This document shows, piece after piece, positions 38,785-51,099 of a stretch of 64,000 nucleotides of DNA. The notes beneath the pieces are model-generated. The model ran no database searches. It saw only the letters and a list, made by a program, of their open reading frames with translations, and had not been told where the DNA came from. How positions within the stretch are numbered: position 1 is the stretch's first letter; every line of letters starts with the position of its first letter. The DNA comes from Erpobdella octoculata (Eukaryota > Annelida > Clitellata > Hirudinida > Erpobdellidae), in assembly GCA_963978895.1 (NCBI GenBank), contig OZ022243.1:10892396-10956395 (forward strand). Reading direction: 5' to 3'. The translations under genes were made by a program, and so were the position numbers.

Positions 38785-40169
38785 TTAAATAAAAATAAGC
38801 TATTTATATTCCTTCATACAAGCTAAGAGTACGCGTGCGCACTCTTTGGTTGCGTACTCGTTCGTGCTTTTGGTTATGAACCTCAAAGTTTTCGACAGCA
38901 AGTGTAATGGCGACACTTAAGATAAGAGAAACAAAAATTGGAACACAATTTTCAAGTATAATATCAGTTATTGCATAAAAATCAGTCGCATGTCATGACT
39001 TGTCTCACTGACAGGTGGTACTTGTGTTGCCATTTCAAGAAAAATAAAAATATACTAAACGCACTGCGTACTCTTTGGTAGCGCGTACTCTTTATTGTCT
39101 CTACCCTACATTATAGATAAATGTGACATGCGGTCAGTGACCGCGGTCACCGAAACTGCAATTATTGATGATTATTTTTAATCTTTAACCGTTCTGGCCA
39201 ATGAACGTTACATTACGGAGAACATACCGAATAATGCGGTAAATCATTATAGATAAATTTGCTATGAACATTGTAGGTACAGGTTCAGTAGTGTTCAACA
39301 AAACGGCAACAATGGCTACTGGAAATTGAAAACGAAAAATTATTTTATTGTAACAATTACGTATAGTTTGTGTGTAATTAAACATGCAAACTCACAAACG
39401 AAAAATTATTTTATTGTAACAATTACGTATAGTTTGTGTGTAATTAAACATGCAAACTCACAAAATTTGCTTAGTATTTGAAAATAGAAAAATATTTGGA
39501 TGGTGAACCAGCGCCATTGTCCTTGGGATATAGAGCCCTCCACTATACTTATGCGTAACATTCTCAAGATAGTTTAGATCTCAATATGTTGTTTCAGGTC
39601 ACCAAAGAGTTTTCTGGAAATTTTATAATATTTCGATAAAGTTGTCCTAGTTTAATTAGTTTAACCAAAGATAAATGAATATTATGATAGAACATAACTT
39701 ATCTGTAAACATTCCATTTTGTCACTTTGTTAGTTGATATGATAGATTTTTAATATAGTGTAGGAGGTTAGTTTATACTTCAACAGAATTTCTTTTGAAA
39801 ACAGAATATTTTCCCCGTATCATTTTGTCAGTTTATCAAGAGTGAATAAACACTTTTTTTTTATAACTTTACTTGATTTATGTGTGTACTAGAGCGACTA
39901 GAGGTATTAAGATCATATGACTGGCTTTCATCCCACTTCTTATTCAATCGAACTGAAGCTTTAAAATCTCACATTACGGTACATTCACATCTTGCAATTT
40001 CATGTACATTTTCGGACTGGATGTGTGCAGTGTGCACGGTAATGAATTTATGAATTGCTTATCGATTTGTAAAGAAAATATGTTAAGTTTTTGAAAAAGA
40101 AAGGCTGAAAATGATCGAAATAGTCTCGATTAGCAAGAAATAATTTGAGTGTAATTGTGGTTAGGGTTA
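38785..40169. other. Intergenic sequence with one tandem duplication
   Basis: No gene recognised. See the 66-bp duplication at 39330-39461. Confidence 0.4.
39330..39461. repeat. Perfect 66-bp tandem duplication
   Basis: A 66-base block starting AAACGAAAAATTATTTTATT and ending AACATGCAAACTCAC is present twice in a row with no difference seen by eye. It must be recent or an assembly artefact. Confidence 0.9.
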
Positions 40170-40690
40170 GCACATCTTCAGATAAAACACGGGTGGATTA
40201 ACAACACACTGGACCAGAATCACGTCCACTACTGCCTCAGCCATTTTTGCTTCACTCAGGAAAACCACTGCCAGAGGAAATCCTGTTTCCACATATTTTG
40301 TCATCGTCCACAGGTAGCAACTCTGCATCCAGGGCAGACCGACCACCAGAAATTAATTCTTCTATTCTTGGTTGTACTTCTTTATTTTCTTCTCTCGTCC
40401 TCTGTTGCGTTTCTTTGTTTTTTACATCCTTTGTTGTGCTTCTTTTTGTAACAATTTTTTTCTCAGTCTAAACCAGTCCAGCAGAACTTCATTAAAATCA
40501 AAAAGATACCCATCGTCGTTAGGTCCGTAGCCTTCAATCTTCAATGTTGCTAGGAGGCTTTTCTTAATCTTTTTCTTTTTACCTCTATCTGTCTAGTTTC
40601 CTCGGTTTATCTCTCAGCTGAGGCACAAAGAGTTCGTCCAATGTTTCAAATCATTAATTTCAAATCCCACTTGTGATACTAAACGTGACG
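40170..40690 (-). pseudogene. Gypsy-type gag fragment, second copy
   Basis: The sequence aligns in pieces with 7302-7765 and 10577-10726: ACTACTGCCTCAGCC near 40228 matches 7350; TTATTTTCTTCTCTCGTCC near 40382 matches 7589; GTCCGTAGCCTTCAATC near 40524 matches 7700; a TAGTATCACAAGTGGGATTT primer-region sequence lies on the minus strand near 40660-40680. Here gag is not split by the 2.8 kb insertion but has lost its frame. No protein can be made. Confidence 0.5.
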
Positions 40691-41627
40691 ATATTGGCAA
40701 CCGTATAAGGGTTCTTTAAAATGCTTGTGCAATTAAAACCGGCCCAATTTAGTATTAATGCAACACTGAAATAATAATTGTAAAAGACAATAACCTATGA
40801 CCAACGTTTATCTACAAAATTCTTAAATTCTTTTTTACTTTGCTGTAAATAAATACTTAAAATAAACTGCGATAATGTAAAAATATATACCCAATAAATC
40901 AAGGACTAACAGTGCCCTCCCCCATGCGAGATTATACAGAGCCAACAGTTGTTTATGTTTTGATCTCGAGCGCGTACGTGCTTCGTCGATGAAATAGGAA
41001 GTTAAAGCTTTGACTATTCATATTTGCTATATTTGCATAATAAGATGAAATATGTTTCCATTGACAGTTTGACATTTGACAGGTGCATAGCAAGAAAGGG
41101 AGAGATGGATGATTGTCACTTTCCGTCAGAAATTTTGGCACTTGTTCTTACACGCTTTTATTTAACTTCATCTGGGTTCAAATATTGGGTTCGGGTTTTC
41201 GATTTTCAAAATTTTGGGTTCGGGTCAAGTTTGAGTAGTAACATTTTTAAACTTTTGGAAATGCGCCTGAAAGTGATCTCGGCGCTAATATATATTTTAT
41301 GATTGACTAAACAAAATTAGTGAAATATTTGGGTTATTCTGTATTACAATAATAAACAACATAAGTACTACAGTCAATATGTTGTTCATAAACTGAATTT
41401 GAACCAAAAGTTTGTCCATTTTGTATCATTCTTAGTTTTTTTCAATTGTCTGAAAGGTTTTTGGCGACACAATTGAAATAACTCACACACCTTCAATGCT
41501 TCAAGACCTTACTTTTTGTTCATAAGATGACATCTTCACGGAAAACATTTGGAAAATAAATTAAAAGACATATCAGTATATATCACATCATCCCAAAAAA
41601 TCTTATTGTATAAAATAACAAGTGAAT
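40691..41627. other. Intergenic sequence
   Basis: The left end may be LTR remnant of the gag-bearing element. A TTGGGTTCGGG patch (41184-41230) recalls the hAT ends at 51.8 kb. No gene seen. Confidence 0.35.
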
Positions 41628-41870
41628 CAAAAAACAAAGTTTTTTTTAAAACACACTTTAATATAATCGATTGTGTAAGCCACATTCTGTTACATAAAAA
41701 ACGAACCTATTAGCAAAGACAATAAATAGTTCGACGAAAATATCACAATTATTTAATTAAATTTTGTCCAATCGATTCGAAAAATAGAATGCTTTGTTAA
41801 TCAGTTCGGAGGTATGTTTACACTTTTAAGTCTCTAGCTCATCGGGAAGTTGCTTCGTACACCCATCTGG
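41628..41870 (-). repeat. MITE-like repeat, copy related to 60448-61490
   Basis: AAAAAACAAAGTTTTTTTTA, then ATAATCGATTGTGTAAGCCAC, then AATTAAATTTTGTCCAATCG and CTCATCGGGAAGTTGC. Its reverse complement matches the repeat at 60480-60699 plus 61441-61490. This copy is uninterrupted and so shows the target site before the hAT element inserted in the other copy. Confidence 0.7.
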
Positions 41871-42199
41871 AGAGTGGTCAACTTTCGCACAAGCTTTTTT
41901 ATGTTACTAATTTAAAATATTATTGGATCACTTGAAATATGCTACAACAAACTTTCATTATCAGGTCACTATTCGCTACATGGAGGTTGATGAAACAAAT
42001 AAAAAAGCTATGATTTGAAATAAAAGCTCCAACTAATTAAGGAAACCACTCCCTGCACCAAATATTATTTTAGTTTGCAAATAAAACCAAGGCTAGGGCT
42101 ACGTATAATAAATTATATATAGAGAAGATGACGATAATATGCACATTGCTGATTTATGATAAACCTCATGCAGCTGCAGCTTTCTCAGGAGAATAAAAA

Positions 42200-42500
42200 A
42201 TCGCGGTTGTCGCCTTGTCACGTTTTGCGGTTTGAGATGTTTCAATTTCCAAATAAATGCATTGAAAATTCTAAACCTACATGCTTGATCTGTAGCACTT
42301 GTCTTGCAAGGTGGAAATGTGCCAAAGCATTGGTCGATGAGTCATCTCAAGAACCGGCATGTAGTTGAATACGAACAGTTTGCACGCGAAAGAAAGAATG
42401 CAACATCGGCATTGCCATCTGTGAATGCGTCACCATCTACACCCACATCTCCATATTTAATTGGATCGGCATCTGCTACTTCAGGGGATCCGCAATAACA
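42200..42500 (+). pseudogene. BED-type zinc finger remnant
   Basis: One frame gives SKPTCLICSTCLAR; after a one-base shift near 42303 the other gives GGNVPKHWSMSHLKNRHVVEY and an ERKNATSALP tail, then a stop at 42496. C..C, then H....H with the SHLKNRH signature is the BED zinc finger that begins many hAT transposases. No further transposase follows. A host ZBED-like exon is less likely because of the frameshift. Confidence 0.6.
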
Positions 42501-44922
42501 TAGCTAGAACACGTCTTAAATCTATTGAAAAAGTGGGATTTCGATGAACATAAAAATGACTGGTTATTTCATCCAGCTCCAGGATGTCTAAACTGTTGCA
42601 TAGATTGTGATAATTTTATTTGGAGCCAAAAACCTTAACACACTTTGCCATTTTTAAACAACTTAATTACGTGAACGAAATCCCAAATATTACTTCAAAC
42701 GTATTATAGCTCGAGACAAAGCAGGTAGGGTCTAAACTGCCCAAACTACCATTTATTTAGCATAAAGTACGTTGTAACACACTTACTATACTTCCGAGGC
42801 TTTGTGCAATCGTTTTGACTGCAAGCTGCTTAATGATATAATGAACATTTTATATCATAAAGACACGGATTTTCTTTGAAAAGACTGATCAATGATCAAT
42901 TAATAAATAAACAAATTAATCATCCAATCAGAGCGTGAATTTTCTCAACCAGCACTGGAGAGAAATAGAACGCGCATCGGCCAGCGAAAACTGACAACAG
43001 AATCTGGACGTGTATAAATTAACATAATTTGTAGTGACACACTCCAGATTCTGGAGCCGACGACTGGAACCAGTGGTAACCGGTCAGTTTTTACTGGGCT
43101 TAAAGCGTTAACATAGAAAAAGTTGATAAGTGAATTATTTGCCGTCGTCGCCCAAACGTACACGACAACTGAAGACGATTCCGTCTTTTGATAGCAAAAG
43201 CTGAACCACGGTATTCGCTACCTAGTACAAAATATTTTCTATATTTTACCGGACAAACATTGTTGCTATGAATTTATTTTTTATTTGAATAAAAAACAGC
43301 TCAGTCTTGTTTACATGTTTGCAATATATATTTTTTAATGTATTTGTCATCATGGGTCAAAATATCGGGTTATCTTATATCGGCACTATACCGGTACCGT
43401 CAAAAACCCATACCAGTACACCTCTATTTAAAACTAAATAAGTATGCTGTGCAAAAATATCTCATTTAAATAAGAAGTTTGAGTTTTTTTTTTATAATTC
43501 GAGATTGACATCAAATATATTGCAAGTGTCACGTTGTTTGCGACGTCATATAGGACTAAATAGAAGAACTTTTACTGTGGATTCGTTATGTAAAAATCGT
43601 GTGCTATTTTTTTAAAGAAATTTCAAACAATTTTGTGAAACAAGTCAGGAACGTTTTTACAAAATTCTTTTGGTGAAAGTTTGTTGTGCATATTTCATCT
43701 TTATGACAGAATAAAGTTAGCTATGCTACAGGGTTGCAATATGTATATTAATTTATGATGTATATGAGTGGCAATGCAATTTTTTAAAGTAAACATTTGG
43801 TTTTGTTCAACCTGCAATGTTCATTTCTCCATGGCTGGCAACGCCGTCGCTAACTTGAGAGCTATGAGACATCATTATTTAGTTTTTAAATTGTAAATAA
43901 TAGCTGTATCTCATACAACTACTGTTATATTGCATTATGTTCACCAATGTGTGACATTAACTATATAACCAACAAATGAAGCGCATAAAATATGTTAACA
44001 ACTTCTATATTTGGAAAACTCTGGTTCATCTCGGAGGATATTCTACTTTACACATGGCGTTAACTTTTGCATTAATTTAATATTATTCATATTTCTGCTA
44101 CACCAACCACCACATAATACAAAAGACAGAAATAATTTATTGGAAAATCGACAGAATGAGACAAAACAAAATAAATAAATAATAAAACAGAATTCTCATA
44201 AACTAATCGTTCGAAAAAAAGGTTTAGAAGTGCATCAAGCAATATGACAGTGGAAAAATGCAGCAAAGCACCCAACCTTTTCTATGTTACTTCAAAACTA
44301 ACCCATGAACCATAGATGTTTTTTTGTCAAATGCTCTGGGTTATTAATGTTTGAGCATGTAGTAAAAAAAACAAATAATCATCAAAAAAGCTAAATTTTT
44401 GATTAGAAACGTGTCAAGTTCTACGCTTAAAATACATTTCCCATTAGGAACAAACCAAAAATTTACAAAGAAAAACACTTAATAACAACGAGGATATGTC
44501 ATTTGTACAATGATTTAATTATTCACATCATGAAACAGTGCAAGTCGCCTAATTTGAATGACTATACAGTTCTAACATTCCTTGGACAAAATATTTTCAT
44601 TATAAAGTCACATTCAAAAATCAAATTACATGTGAATTTCACAATTTAATTATACATAAAAATTTAAATTTATATGACATTTCAAATGACTTAACAGGCT
44701 AAACGTTTGTAAAAAAATGATATTTTTCGAAACGGAACTTCAAAACAATCCCAAAATAAAAAAAATAAGATAAACGCGCCATAAAAGCTCGAATGTCAAT
44801 GTTATCTCAAAAACATTACAAGCGTTAAAAACATTCCACTATTTTAAACACTTGATTTTCTGTAATAAAAAAGGAGGTTAATGACAAGATTTAAATACTT
44901 TTATAATACAATTGGAACAATT
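42501..44922. other. Intergenic sequence
   Basis: No gene recognised. A GC-richer island at 42945-43180 has an inverted AGAATCTGGA/TCCAGATTCT pair and a 72-codon minus-strand ORF with no family match. Near 43375-43430, TACCGGTACCGTC and CCCATACCAGTACACCTCT look like a hAT-type element end. Confidence 0.35.
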
Positions 44923-47604
44923 TCATGACATTCCCTTGTCTTTTGCTAGTAAATAATCAAATCCGTTTTTAGGCCTGTCTAAAGAACTGTCCAAAGGAAG
45001 GGTCATGACGCCACTATTTGATCTTTTGCGACGTTCCATAGACCCATTTTTTTGGTACGTTCGTAGATAAGCATTTCTTTTTTCAATTAAATATCTTCTT
45101 TGCTTTTGACGTTTTCGAACTAAAACAACCACAAGTACGCTCAACAGGATGATACCTAGTAAGCACGCTATGCCGGTTGCAACAAAAATGGCCACCTTGT
45201 TTTCCCAACTGCTTAACAGGCTGGATAAAGTCACTTTCGATTCCGTTTGAGTAGTTAAATATGAACTCGTAGCAAAGCTTTTGAATTCCGTAAATGGTTT
45301 AGTATTTTTAATTTTGCTGGTTACCGATTCCTGTAAACTACTGAAGTCTTTTGGAATAATTGATGGAGAGGTAGACCGCACTGTTACTTGCTTACGTGGG
45401 AATGTAAATGATATTACTGAAATAGTTTTATTTAAGGCTGGTGCAGACGCGACATGCAGCTTCGATGAGATAAAACTTGTAGACGTTTCACTCGGGAACA
45501 CTGTGGTCGAGGTGCTGTCGATTGTTTCATTAAAAACACTTGGGTTGTGGTGAACAAATTTTTCTGTAGATTTGAAAACTCGTAACTTGTTTGTAGGTGA
45601 GGGGGTAGAATTGGTGACAGTTTGACTAGTAAACATGGCGGATATATTTGAATAATTGAGTGTTTGAAAAATAAATTCTGATGAATTGAGAGCGAGTGAA
45701 CTTCCGTGGTCAACTTTTGATGAAGGCACCGTTGGTGAAGAAAACCAGGTAGATTCGTGTAAACCAGGTTCAGACATTTCAAGGTTAGAATCTGAAGGCA
45801 AAATACTTTGATTTGTTGTAACGGAGAAATTATTAGAGGATGATTGTGTGAACGATAAACTTGAAGTTTGAGTAAGGCTGTATTCTCTTTGCGATTCTTC
45901 CATTTTTTCAGTCGATTTATCATCGAGGTGGTCATCACTTAAGATTTTCAAATAAGTTTTTTTTGAAACATTCCCAATATAATTTTCTGCAAAACATTCG
46001 TACCACCCTTCATCTGCATGATTTACCCGACTGAATATAATGTATGAAACCGTCGTTGTTTTCGTTCGATTTTCTGATGGCTGAACTCCTTGTTTAAGAC
46101 CCGAAGGAGACATCCAAAAAACCGATGCCGGTGGATCAGCCTGCACTTCGCAGCGCAGCTTGATTCCTTGATTCTCTCTGGAAGTTATATTTGCAGTCAT
46201 TTCAACAATAACTGGCACAGTGCACTTAAAATCTGATGACAAGAGTTTATCAATTGGCTGTTTGCGTGGGCTTGAGCAAATAAACGTTTTAGGATTTTTC
46301 ACACGAAAATAGAAATCATTTTCTTTCAACCATTCAGCTAACCAAAGCAATTCACAATTACAATGTAGAGGGTTATTCGACATATTGACGTGCTCAACTC
46401 TAGAGAAGATGCTTTTAAAATCATTTGGAAGTGTTTGAAATTTATTGTAGCTCAGGTCTAAAGACGAAAGACTTGGCAGCTCATCAATAATTAGAGGTTC
46501 TACATAGTATAGGGCACAAGAGCTGAGGTTAAGGTGATTCAATGCGGATAAAGTTTCACCAAAATCAATTGAAAGCTCTTTCAGGAGAGCGTTATGACTT
46601 AAATCGAGTCTCTGTAAAGAGTGCAATTCAACAAATGCTTGACCATCCAAAACAAATATAAGATTTTTGCTTAAATCAAGAACCTTCAAATAGGTAAATC
46701 TGTTCAACATTAGATCTTCTATTTCTTCTAGTCCAATATTGCTCAAGTAAAGTTCTTCACATTCATTTTGTAAAAGTGTATTAACTCTCCACGTTGACAG
46801 ATCCAGCGGGTTGTCACTCAAGTCAAGGCGCTTTGCTACAACGTGTCGAATGAAATCAATGCTTTTCACCCGTGATCGCTTCAAGCTTAAAGTTGATAAA
46901 TATAGGTCTTTAAAAAAGTCATGGGTAAATCGAAGTTCTCGCGAATTTTCATCTATGTAGAGAGCGGTTGCAAACCATTTTCTTTTGATCTTACTTAAAA
47001 ATGCACGAACAGAAGACGTCTGCAATAACCCAAAATTATTCTGGCTCAAAACTACATTGTCAAAAGAATGAGCAAAGCTAAAAATGTTATCGGATAAATC
47101 AGTCAAGCTATTGGCCGACAGATCTAAGCTATTTAGTTCCAGTGTTTTGAAGGAAATTCTATCTGCATTGAAATCTTCGATACGTAAGTTATTGTTGCTG
47201 ATGTTGATGTACTTCAAACGATCGCAAAGCATAAATGTTATTGGTTTGAAGTTTCTTAACGAATTATGAGATATATCCAATCCGATCAAATTTTTTTGAC
47301 GAAAGAACGATGAAGGATCCAGATTTATCAATTTATTGTTTGATATGTTTAGGTATCTGAGTTCTGTCAGTTCTAGAAAGGATGTTGCGTTTAGTAAAGT
47401 GATATTATTTCCACTTAAATCCAAGTTCAAAGTACTGCGTTCTAGATTTTGTGGAATATTGTACAAACTGCGATAGCTACAATTTGTAAAATTGAACAAA
47501 CATGAGCATTTTTCATCGCATATAAAACTACTTAGATTGCAGGTTACTTTTGCCAGGAAAATAAACACACAAACTGAAAAAAAATATTCCGTCACTGAGA
47601 CCAT
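44923..47604 (-). CDS. LRR-Ig single-pass transmembrane protein, intronless
   Basis: The 893-residue frame starts with a signal peptide (EYFFSVCVFIFLAKVTCN) and an LRRNT Cys cluster (CDEKCSCLFNFTNC). About a dozen leucine-rich repeats follow (LDLSGNNITLL, LNISNNKLINL, LDISHNSLRNF, and so on), then an LRRCT cap (NNPLHCNCELLWLAEWL, about 407-457) and one I-set Ig domain (about 463-553, with LRCEV and DEGWYECFAENYIG). A Ser/Thr-rich stalk of about 250 residues (likely O-glycosylated) leads to one membrane helix (about 803-829) and a basic 60-residue tail. The architecture matches the LINGO/LRRN/AMIGO/LRIT-like adhesion proteins of neurons and epithelia; the exact orthologue is unclear. Many N-glycosylation sites are visible. 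It is intronless, as several vertebrate relatives are in their coding region. The start is the first ATG before the signal peptide. Confidence 0.9.
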   Translation of the reverse strand: MVSVTEYFFSVCVFIFLAKVTCNLSSFICDEKCSCLFNFTNCSYRSLYNIPQNLERSTLNLDLSGNNITLLNATSFLELTELRYLNISNNKLINLDPSSFFRQKNLIGLDISHNSLRNFKPITFMLCDRLKYINISNNNLRIEDFNADRISFKTLELNSLDLSANSLTDLSDNIFSFAHSFDNVVLSQNNFGLLQTSSVRAFLSKIKRKWFATALYIDENSRELRFTHDFFKDLYLSTLSLKRSRVKSIDFIRHVVAKRLDLSDNPLDLSTWRVNTLLQNECEELYLSNIGLEEIEDLMLNRFTYLKVLDLSKNLIFVLDGQAFVELHSLQRLDLSHNALLKELSIDFGETLSALNHLNLSSCALYYVEPLIIDELPSLSSLDLSYNKFQTLPNDFKSIFSRVEHVNMSNNPLHCNCELLWLAEWLKENDFYFRVKNPKTFICSSPRKQPIDKLLSSDFKCTVPVIVEMTANITSRENQGIKLRCEVQADPPASVFWMSPSGLKQGVQPSENRTKTTTVSYIIFSRVNHADEGWYECFAENYIGNVSKKTYLKILSDDHLDDKSTEKMEESQREYSLTQTSSLSFTQSSSNNFSVTTNQSILPSDSNLEMSEPGLHESTWFSSPTVPSSKVDHGSSLALNSSEFIFQTLNYSNISAMFTSQTVTNSTPSPTNKLRVFKSTEKFVHHNPSVFNETIDSTSTTVFPSETSTSFISSKLHVASAPALNKTISVISFTFPRKQVTVRSTSPSIIPKDFSSLQESVTSKIKNTKPFTEFKSFATSSYLTTQTESKVTLSSLLSSWENKVAIFVATGIACLLGIILLSVLVVVLVRKRQKQRRYLIEKRNAYLRTYQKNGSMERRKRSNSGVMTLPLDSSLDRPKNGFDYLLAKDKGMS

Positions 47605-47764
47605 TTTTTGAAATATCCGTTTTAATCCACAAACCTTTCAGGTCTCAATAGGTTTTTAGTTGATTCCATCTGGAATTTAATTTTTTATTTTGGTAAATGA
47701 TTAAGAAATTGAATATATTAACATATAAATAACAATTAAATGATTTTTTAAATAAAAAATATTC
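47605..47764. other. Upstream region of the LRR-Ig gene
   Basis: AT-rich, no promoter element recognised. A MITE lies within 165 bases of the start codon. Confidence 0.35.
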
Positions 47765-48085
47765 TTTCATAAATCTCTCAAATTTCTGATTTAGCCGACT
47801 TTTCATTTATCGCAGAATTTTTTTTAAACGACATTTTTTTTCAATTCATACATGTAAACATTAATTAAATTATATTTATTTGTTTTAAAACATAGATCAT
47901 TGTTATTTCTAATTACAATTTTTTTTTCAAAACATTTTCAACTTTAATGAGGAGTGAGCATATATTTCAAATTTCAGCTCGATGGGATGACGCGAAATTA
48001 CGTAAATTTCGTTATCAAGGTTTGCAAACTTTCAAGCAAGCAAGCAAGACCGGCGGTGAAGTTAACATAAGGGATTTAAAAAAAA
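47765..48085 (+). repeat. CAAG-type MITE, near-complete copy
   Basis: It starts TTTCATAAATCTCTCAAATT and ends CAAGCAAGCAAGCAAGACCG followed by GCGGTGAAGTTAACATAAGGGATTTAAA. It aligns with 9775-10125 throughout. It sits just upstream of the LRR-Ig gene and could affect its promoter. Confidence 0.7.
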
Positions 48086-48479
48086 TCATTTACTTTTTGC
48101 AAGCCTGGATAAAGGGAGAAAATAATGAAAATTTATAAAGAACAAATTAGGATCTGCGAATGAAAATCCTTTAGTATTTCCGACACACAGCTATTAAAGT
48201 CTTAAACACCTGGTGTAAAGACTACTACGAAAAAAATGTATTTACTCCTTTAAGGCCACACATATTGTATCGAAGTGAAGAAACTGATATAGCAACTGCC
48301 AGTAACAACACTGTAGAACAAGGTTTTTTCAACGATGGGGTGGCATTCTAATTTGAATTAAATAACAAACATTTAAAATTAACTTTTGCAATGCTTCATT
48401 ATTTATGGGTTTTTTATTATAATCCCTGTCACTGTCAGTCAGATCGGATCAAAGGGATCGAGTGTAAAGTTATATTGTT

Positions 48480-49115
48480 TTAAGGTGTTTCAGTATGTAG
48501 TTGTCACATCATCACTTCAACTGGCATTTCAAAACTGAATGATGTCAAAGAAACGGAAGTATTCAAAACTGACCGTGTTCAGTATGGTTTCATTTTTTAT
48601 TACTGACAAAGATGACATACAACGACCAAAGTGCTTTTTATGTGACAAAATCCTATCAAATGACAATTTTAAACCGAATAAGCTAAAAGAGCATTTCAGT
48701 GCAATGCATCCTAACAATTCCGAATCTATTGACGTTCTTAAACAGAAAAAAGCTCGGTGTAACGGCTCAGCAAGTTTACCTCAACCAGGATTTTGGCCTA
48801 TCAATGAAAAACTAATCTCGATTTCCCTTTATCAAGTTGCTTATCGAATTGCCGATAGGAAAAAGCCTCATACTTTTTAGAGAGCTACTCAGCTTTAGCC
48901 AAAAGTGCGCTGTCATTAATCATTCCTTTTGCTACTACCTACTTGTGTAAGATTGCCTTTTTGATTTGGTAAATGTGAAAACTAAGCAAAGAATTCGTTT
49001 GGAAGACGGTGATGATCTGCGAATTGCCTTTTCAATAATCGCTTCTCTTTTTTCTGACTTCATCGATGGAAAGCAGCGCCAAACACTTGAAATAAAAGAA
49101 TTTGATGCAAAACAC
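48480..49115 (+). pseudogene. ZBED5-like hAT transposase remnant
   Basis: The frame 48539-48880 begins KKRKYSKLTVFSMVSFFITD, then has a BED finger CFLCDKILSNDNFKPNKLKEH..AMHP and SLYQVAYRIADRKKPHTF, the N-terminus typical of ZBED5/SCAND3-related hAT transposases. It stops at 48880. After a deletion, out-of-frame pieces (TTYLCKIAF and then NVKTKQRIRLED and DDLRIAFS at 48950-49040) match the extreme C-terminus of the same family. The catalytic middle, several hundred codons, is missing. Confidence 0.7.
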
Positions 49116-50800
49116 TAACATTTTAATTATTATTTTTTATATGCAAAGGTGAGGTTACGTTGAAAGTGAGTTCATCCATACAGGGCGCGGGAACCAAGTT
49201 TGGACCATTTTATCCGGATACATTTTGACCAAGAACAATGTGACCGGGGAAATATTGCCTTCCTCCAATTGTTTATTAAATAATGCTTAGTTGTACACTG
49301 TGCATGCTTTTGTCCGTGTTTATGCAACTTTTTATTGACAAACAGGAACATTGAAACCAGTCGTCATATCTAAAAAATTCAGGATTACAAGATGTTTGTT
49401 TTCTGTTCAGTCAGAGCTTTTACAAAAAAGTTTAGAATATGGGTTCAAGAACATGAATAAGCATACTTTCAGCTAATTTTAAAAACACATAGCAAATTAA
49501 AAATTATTTAACTTATTTGGATTACTTTGAAAACATTAACTTTTAAAAATGGAGAATCAAGCCTAAGCTGAGCCACTATTCCTCGTACATGATTTTTGTA
49601 ATGTCTACAATCAAATTGAAAATCATTCTATCTAACATACGTCGAAAGATCGAACAGAAAGAACCAGTTCACAGTTGGAGCCCATCATCTATACTTCTGG
49701 GAAATGTTAAGGGTTTTGAAGAGTCCAAGGTATAAAAATGAAGCAGCATTACTCATTTATAGTAGAATAAATTTAGGCTTGTGGACAGTACTTATTTTGT
49801 CATATATTTTCGGAACAAACGGCTGAGTTTTGGTAGCATTCTGACAACTTGCCCACCGGTGAGATCCCGTGTTCAACATATACGAATAACTTTTCAAAAC
49901 TTTTTATTTATTGTTGTTATGTTTATTTATTAATTGTAAACAAGCTTGTCCTAGAAGTCAGTGAACTAACTCTGAACAAACAATAGTCAAATTGAAAAAC
50001 AAGTCTGTCTATACTTTAAAACTTCAAGTGTTATTATCGTATTTAATATACATATAAATAATCACTAAATTATACGTTTCAAGGATTCTAGTGGCCAGCA
50101 ACACCGTTTGAGAGATAATTATTATGTAGAAAGATTGATGATGCAGGAATAAAAAGCTCAGAGCGGCAAACTTATAATTATGAGCTGCAATTCATGATAT
50201 TTTCGCCTTATATGAACAAATTAGGTCTAGACATAAGTAACCTGATAATTCCTTTCACAACAATTAGAAAAAAATTCTTCTCAAGCCTTCTCTAATTTTA
50301 TAAAAGAAAGAACAATCTGTAAGTTTTAAATAATAACTTTATTTTATTTCTTAAGTGTTTAACTAGACCAACTTCAATCAAATGTATTTGAGATTTACAA
50401 AATTTGGTTAAGTGCTTATTGAAATTATTATCTTCTAATAAATATTTAGACCATTCTTAAAAACCCAAATACGGTGTCCATATTACAACAGTAGAATCTA
50501 AATATACAAAATTTTAAAATTTCTTAAGAATTACAAGCATTCGTGAACCAAAATTTACAATAAAAATAATATACACTACTACTAGAGATATTTCCGTCTA
50601 TATAACAAAAAGTGTTTTTCACCACTCTAGTTCAATAAAATTCCTAAAAATTAATTATTATATTTGACATGTCTTATTAGGTTCGCACAATAATAAATGT
50701 TTTGGTTTGTTGCCCAAGATTGGAATAAATTTCATGCTTATCTGAAAAAATTCAATCTTATATTATTATAATATGCTATGTTACTGGGTGATAATTAAGG
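49116..50800. other. Intergenic sequence
   Basis: Nothing coding recognised. Around 49830-49880 a TAGCATTCTGACAAC...GATCCCGTGTTCAA pattern weakly suggests a tRNA-type A and B box. Confidence 0.35.
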
Positions 50801-50804
50801 ATGT

Positions 50805-51040
50805 CACGGGTACCCGAACCCGAACCCGAGTTCGGTACTACCCGGTCTTTTTCTGATACCCGAACTCGAACCCGAAAGTGTGAAAATTTGATACCCGAAC
50901 CCGAAAATGTGAAAACTTGATACCCGAACCCGAACCCGAAAATGAGAAAACTTGATACCCGAACTCGAACCCGAAAATGTGTAAACTTGATACCCGAACC
51001 CGAAAATTTATAAGCCTAATACCCGAACTCGGAGTTGTGA
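50805..51040. repeat. CCCGAACCCGAA tandem repeat, likely transposon end
   Basis: GATACCCGAACCCGAAAATGTGAAAACTT-type units of about 30-40 bases recur at least six times. The unit is related to the subterminal TTCGGGTTCG arrays of the element at 51817-53098, so this may be one end of a relative. Confidence 0.65.
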
Positions 51041-51099
51041 ACAAATAAATCTTTATAAAAGCTGTGTCTTACAGATTAATAAATTACAAGTTTTTGTTG

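Noticed and set aside
42945..43163. 72-codon minus-strand ORF in a GC-richer island
   Set aside because: No recognisable motif; the inverted AGAATCTGGA pair suggests a repeat rather than a gene.
45281..45938. ORFs on both strands within the LRR-Ig gene
   Set aside because: Shadows of the 893-codon frame; no independent support.
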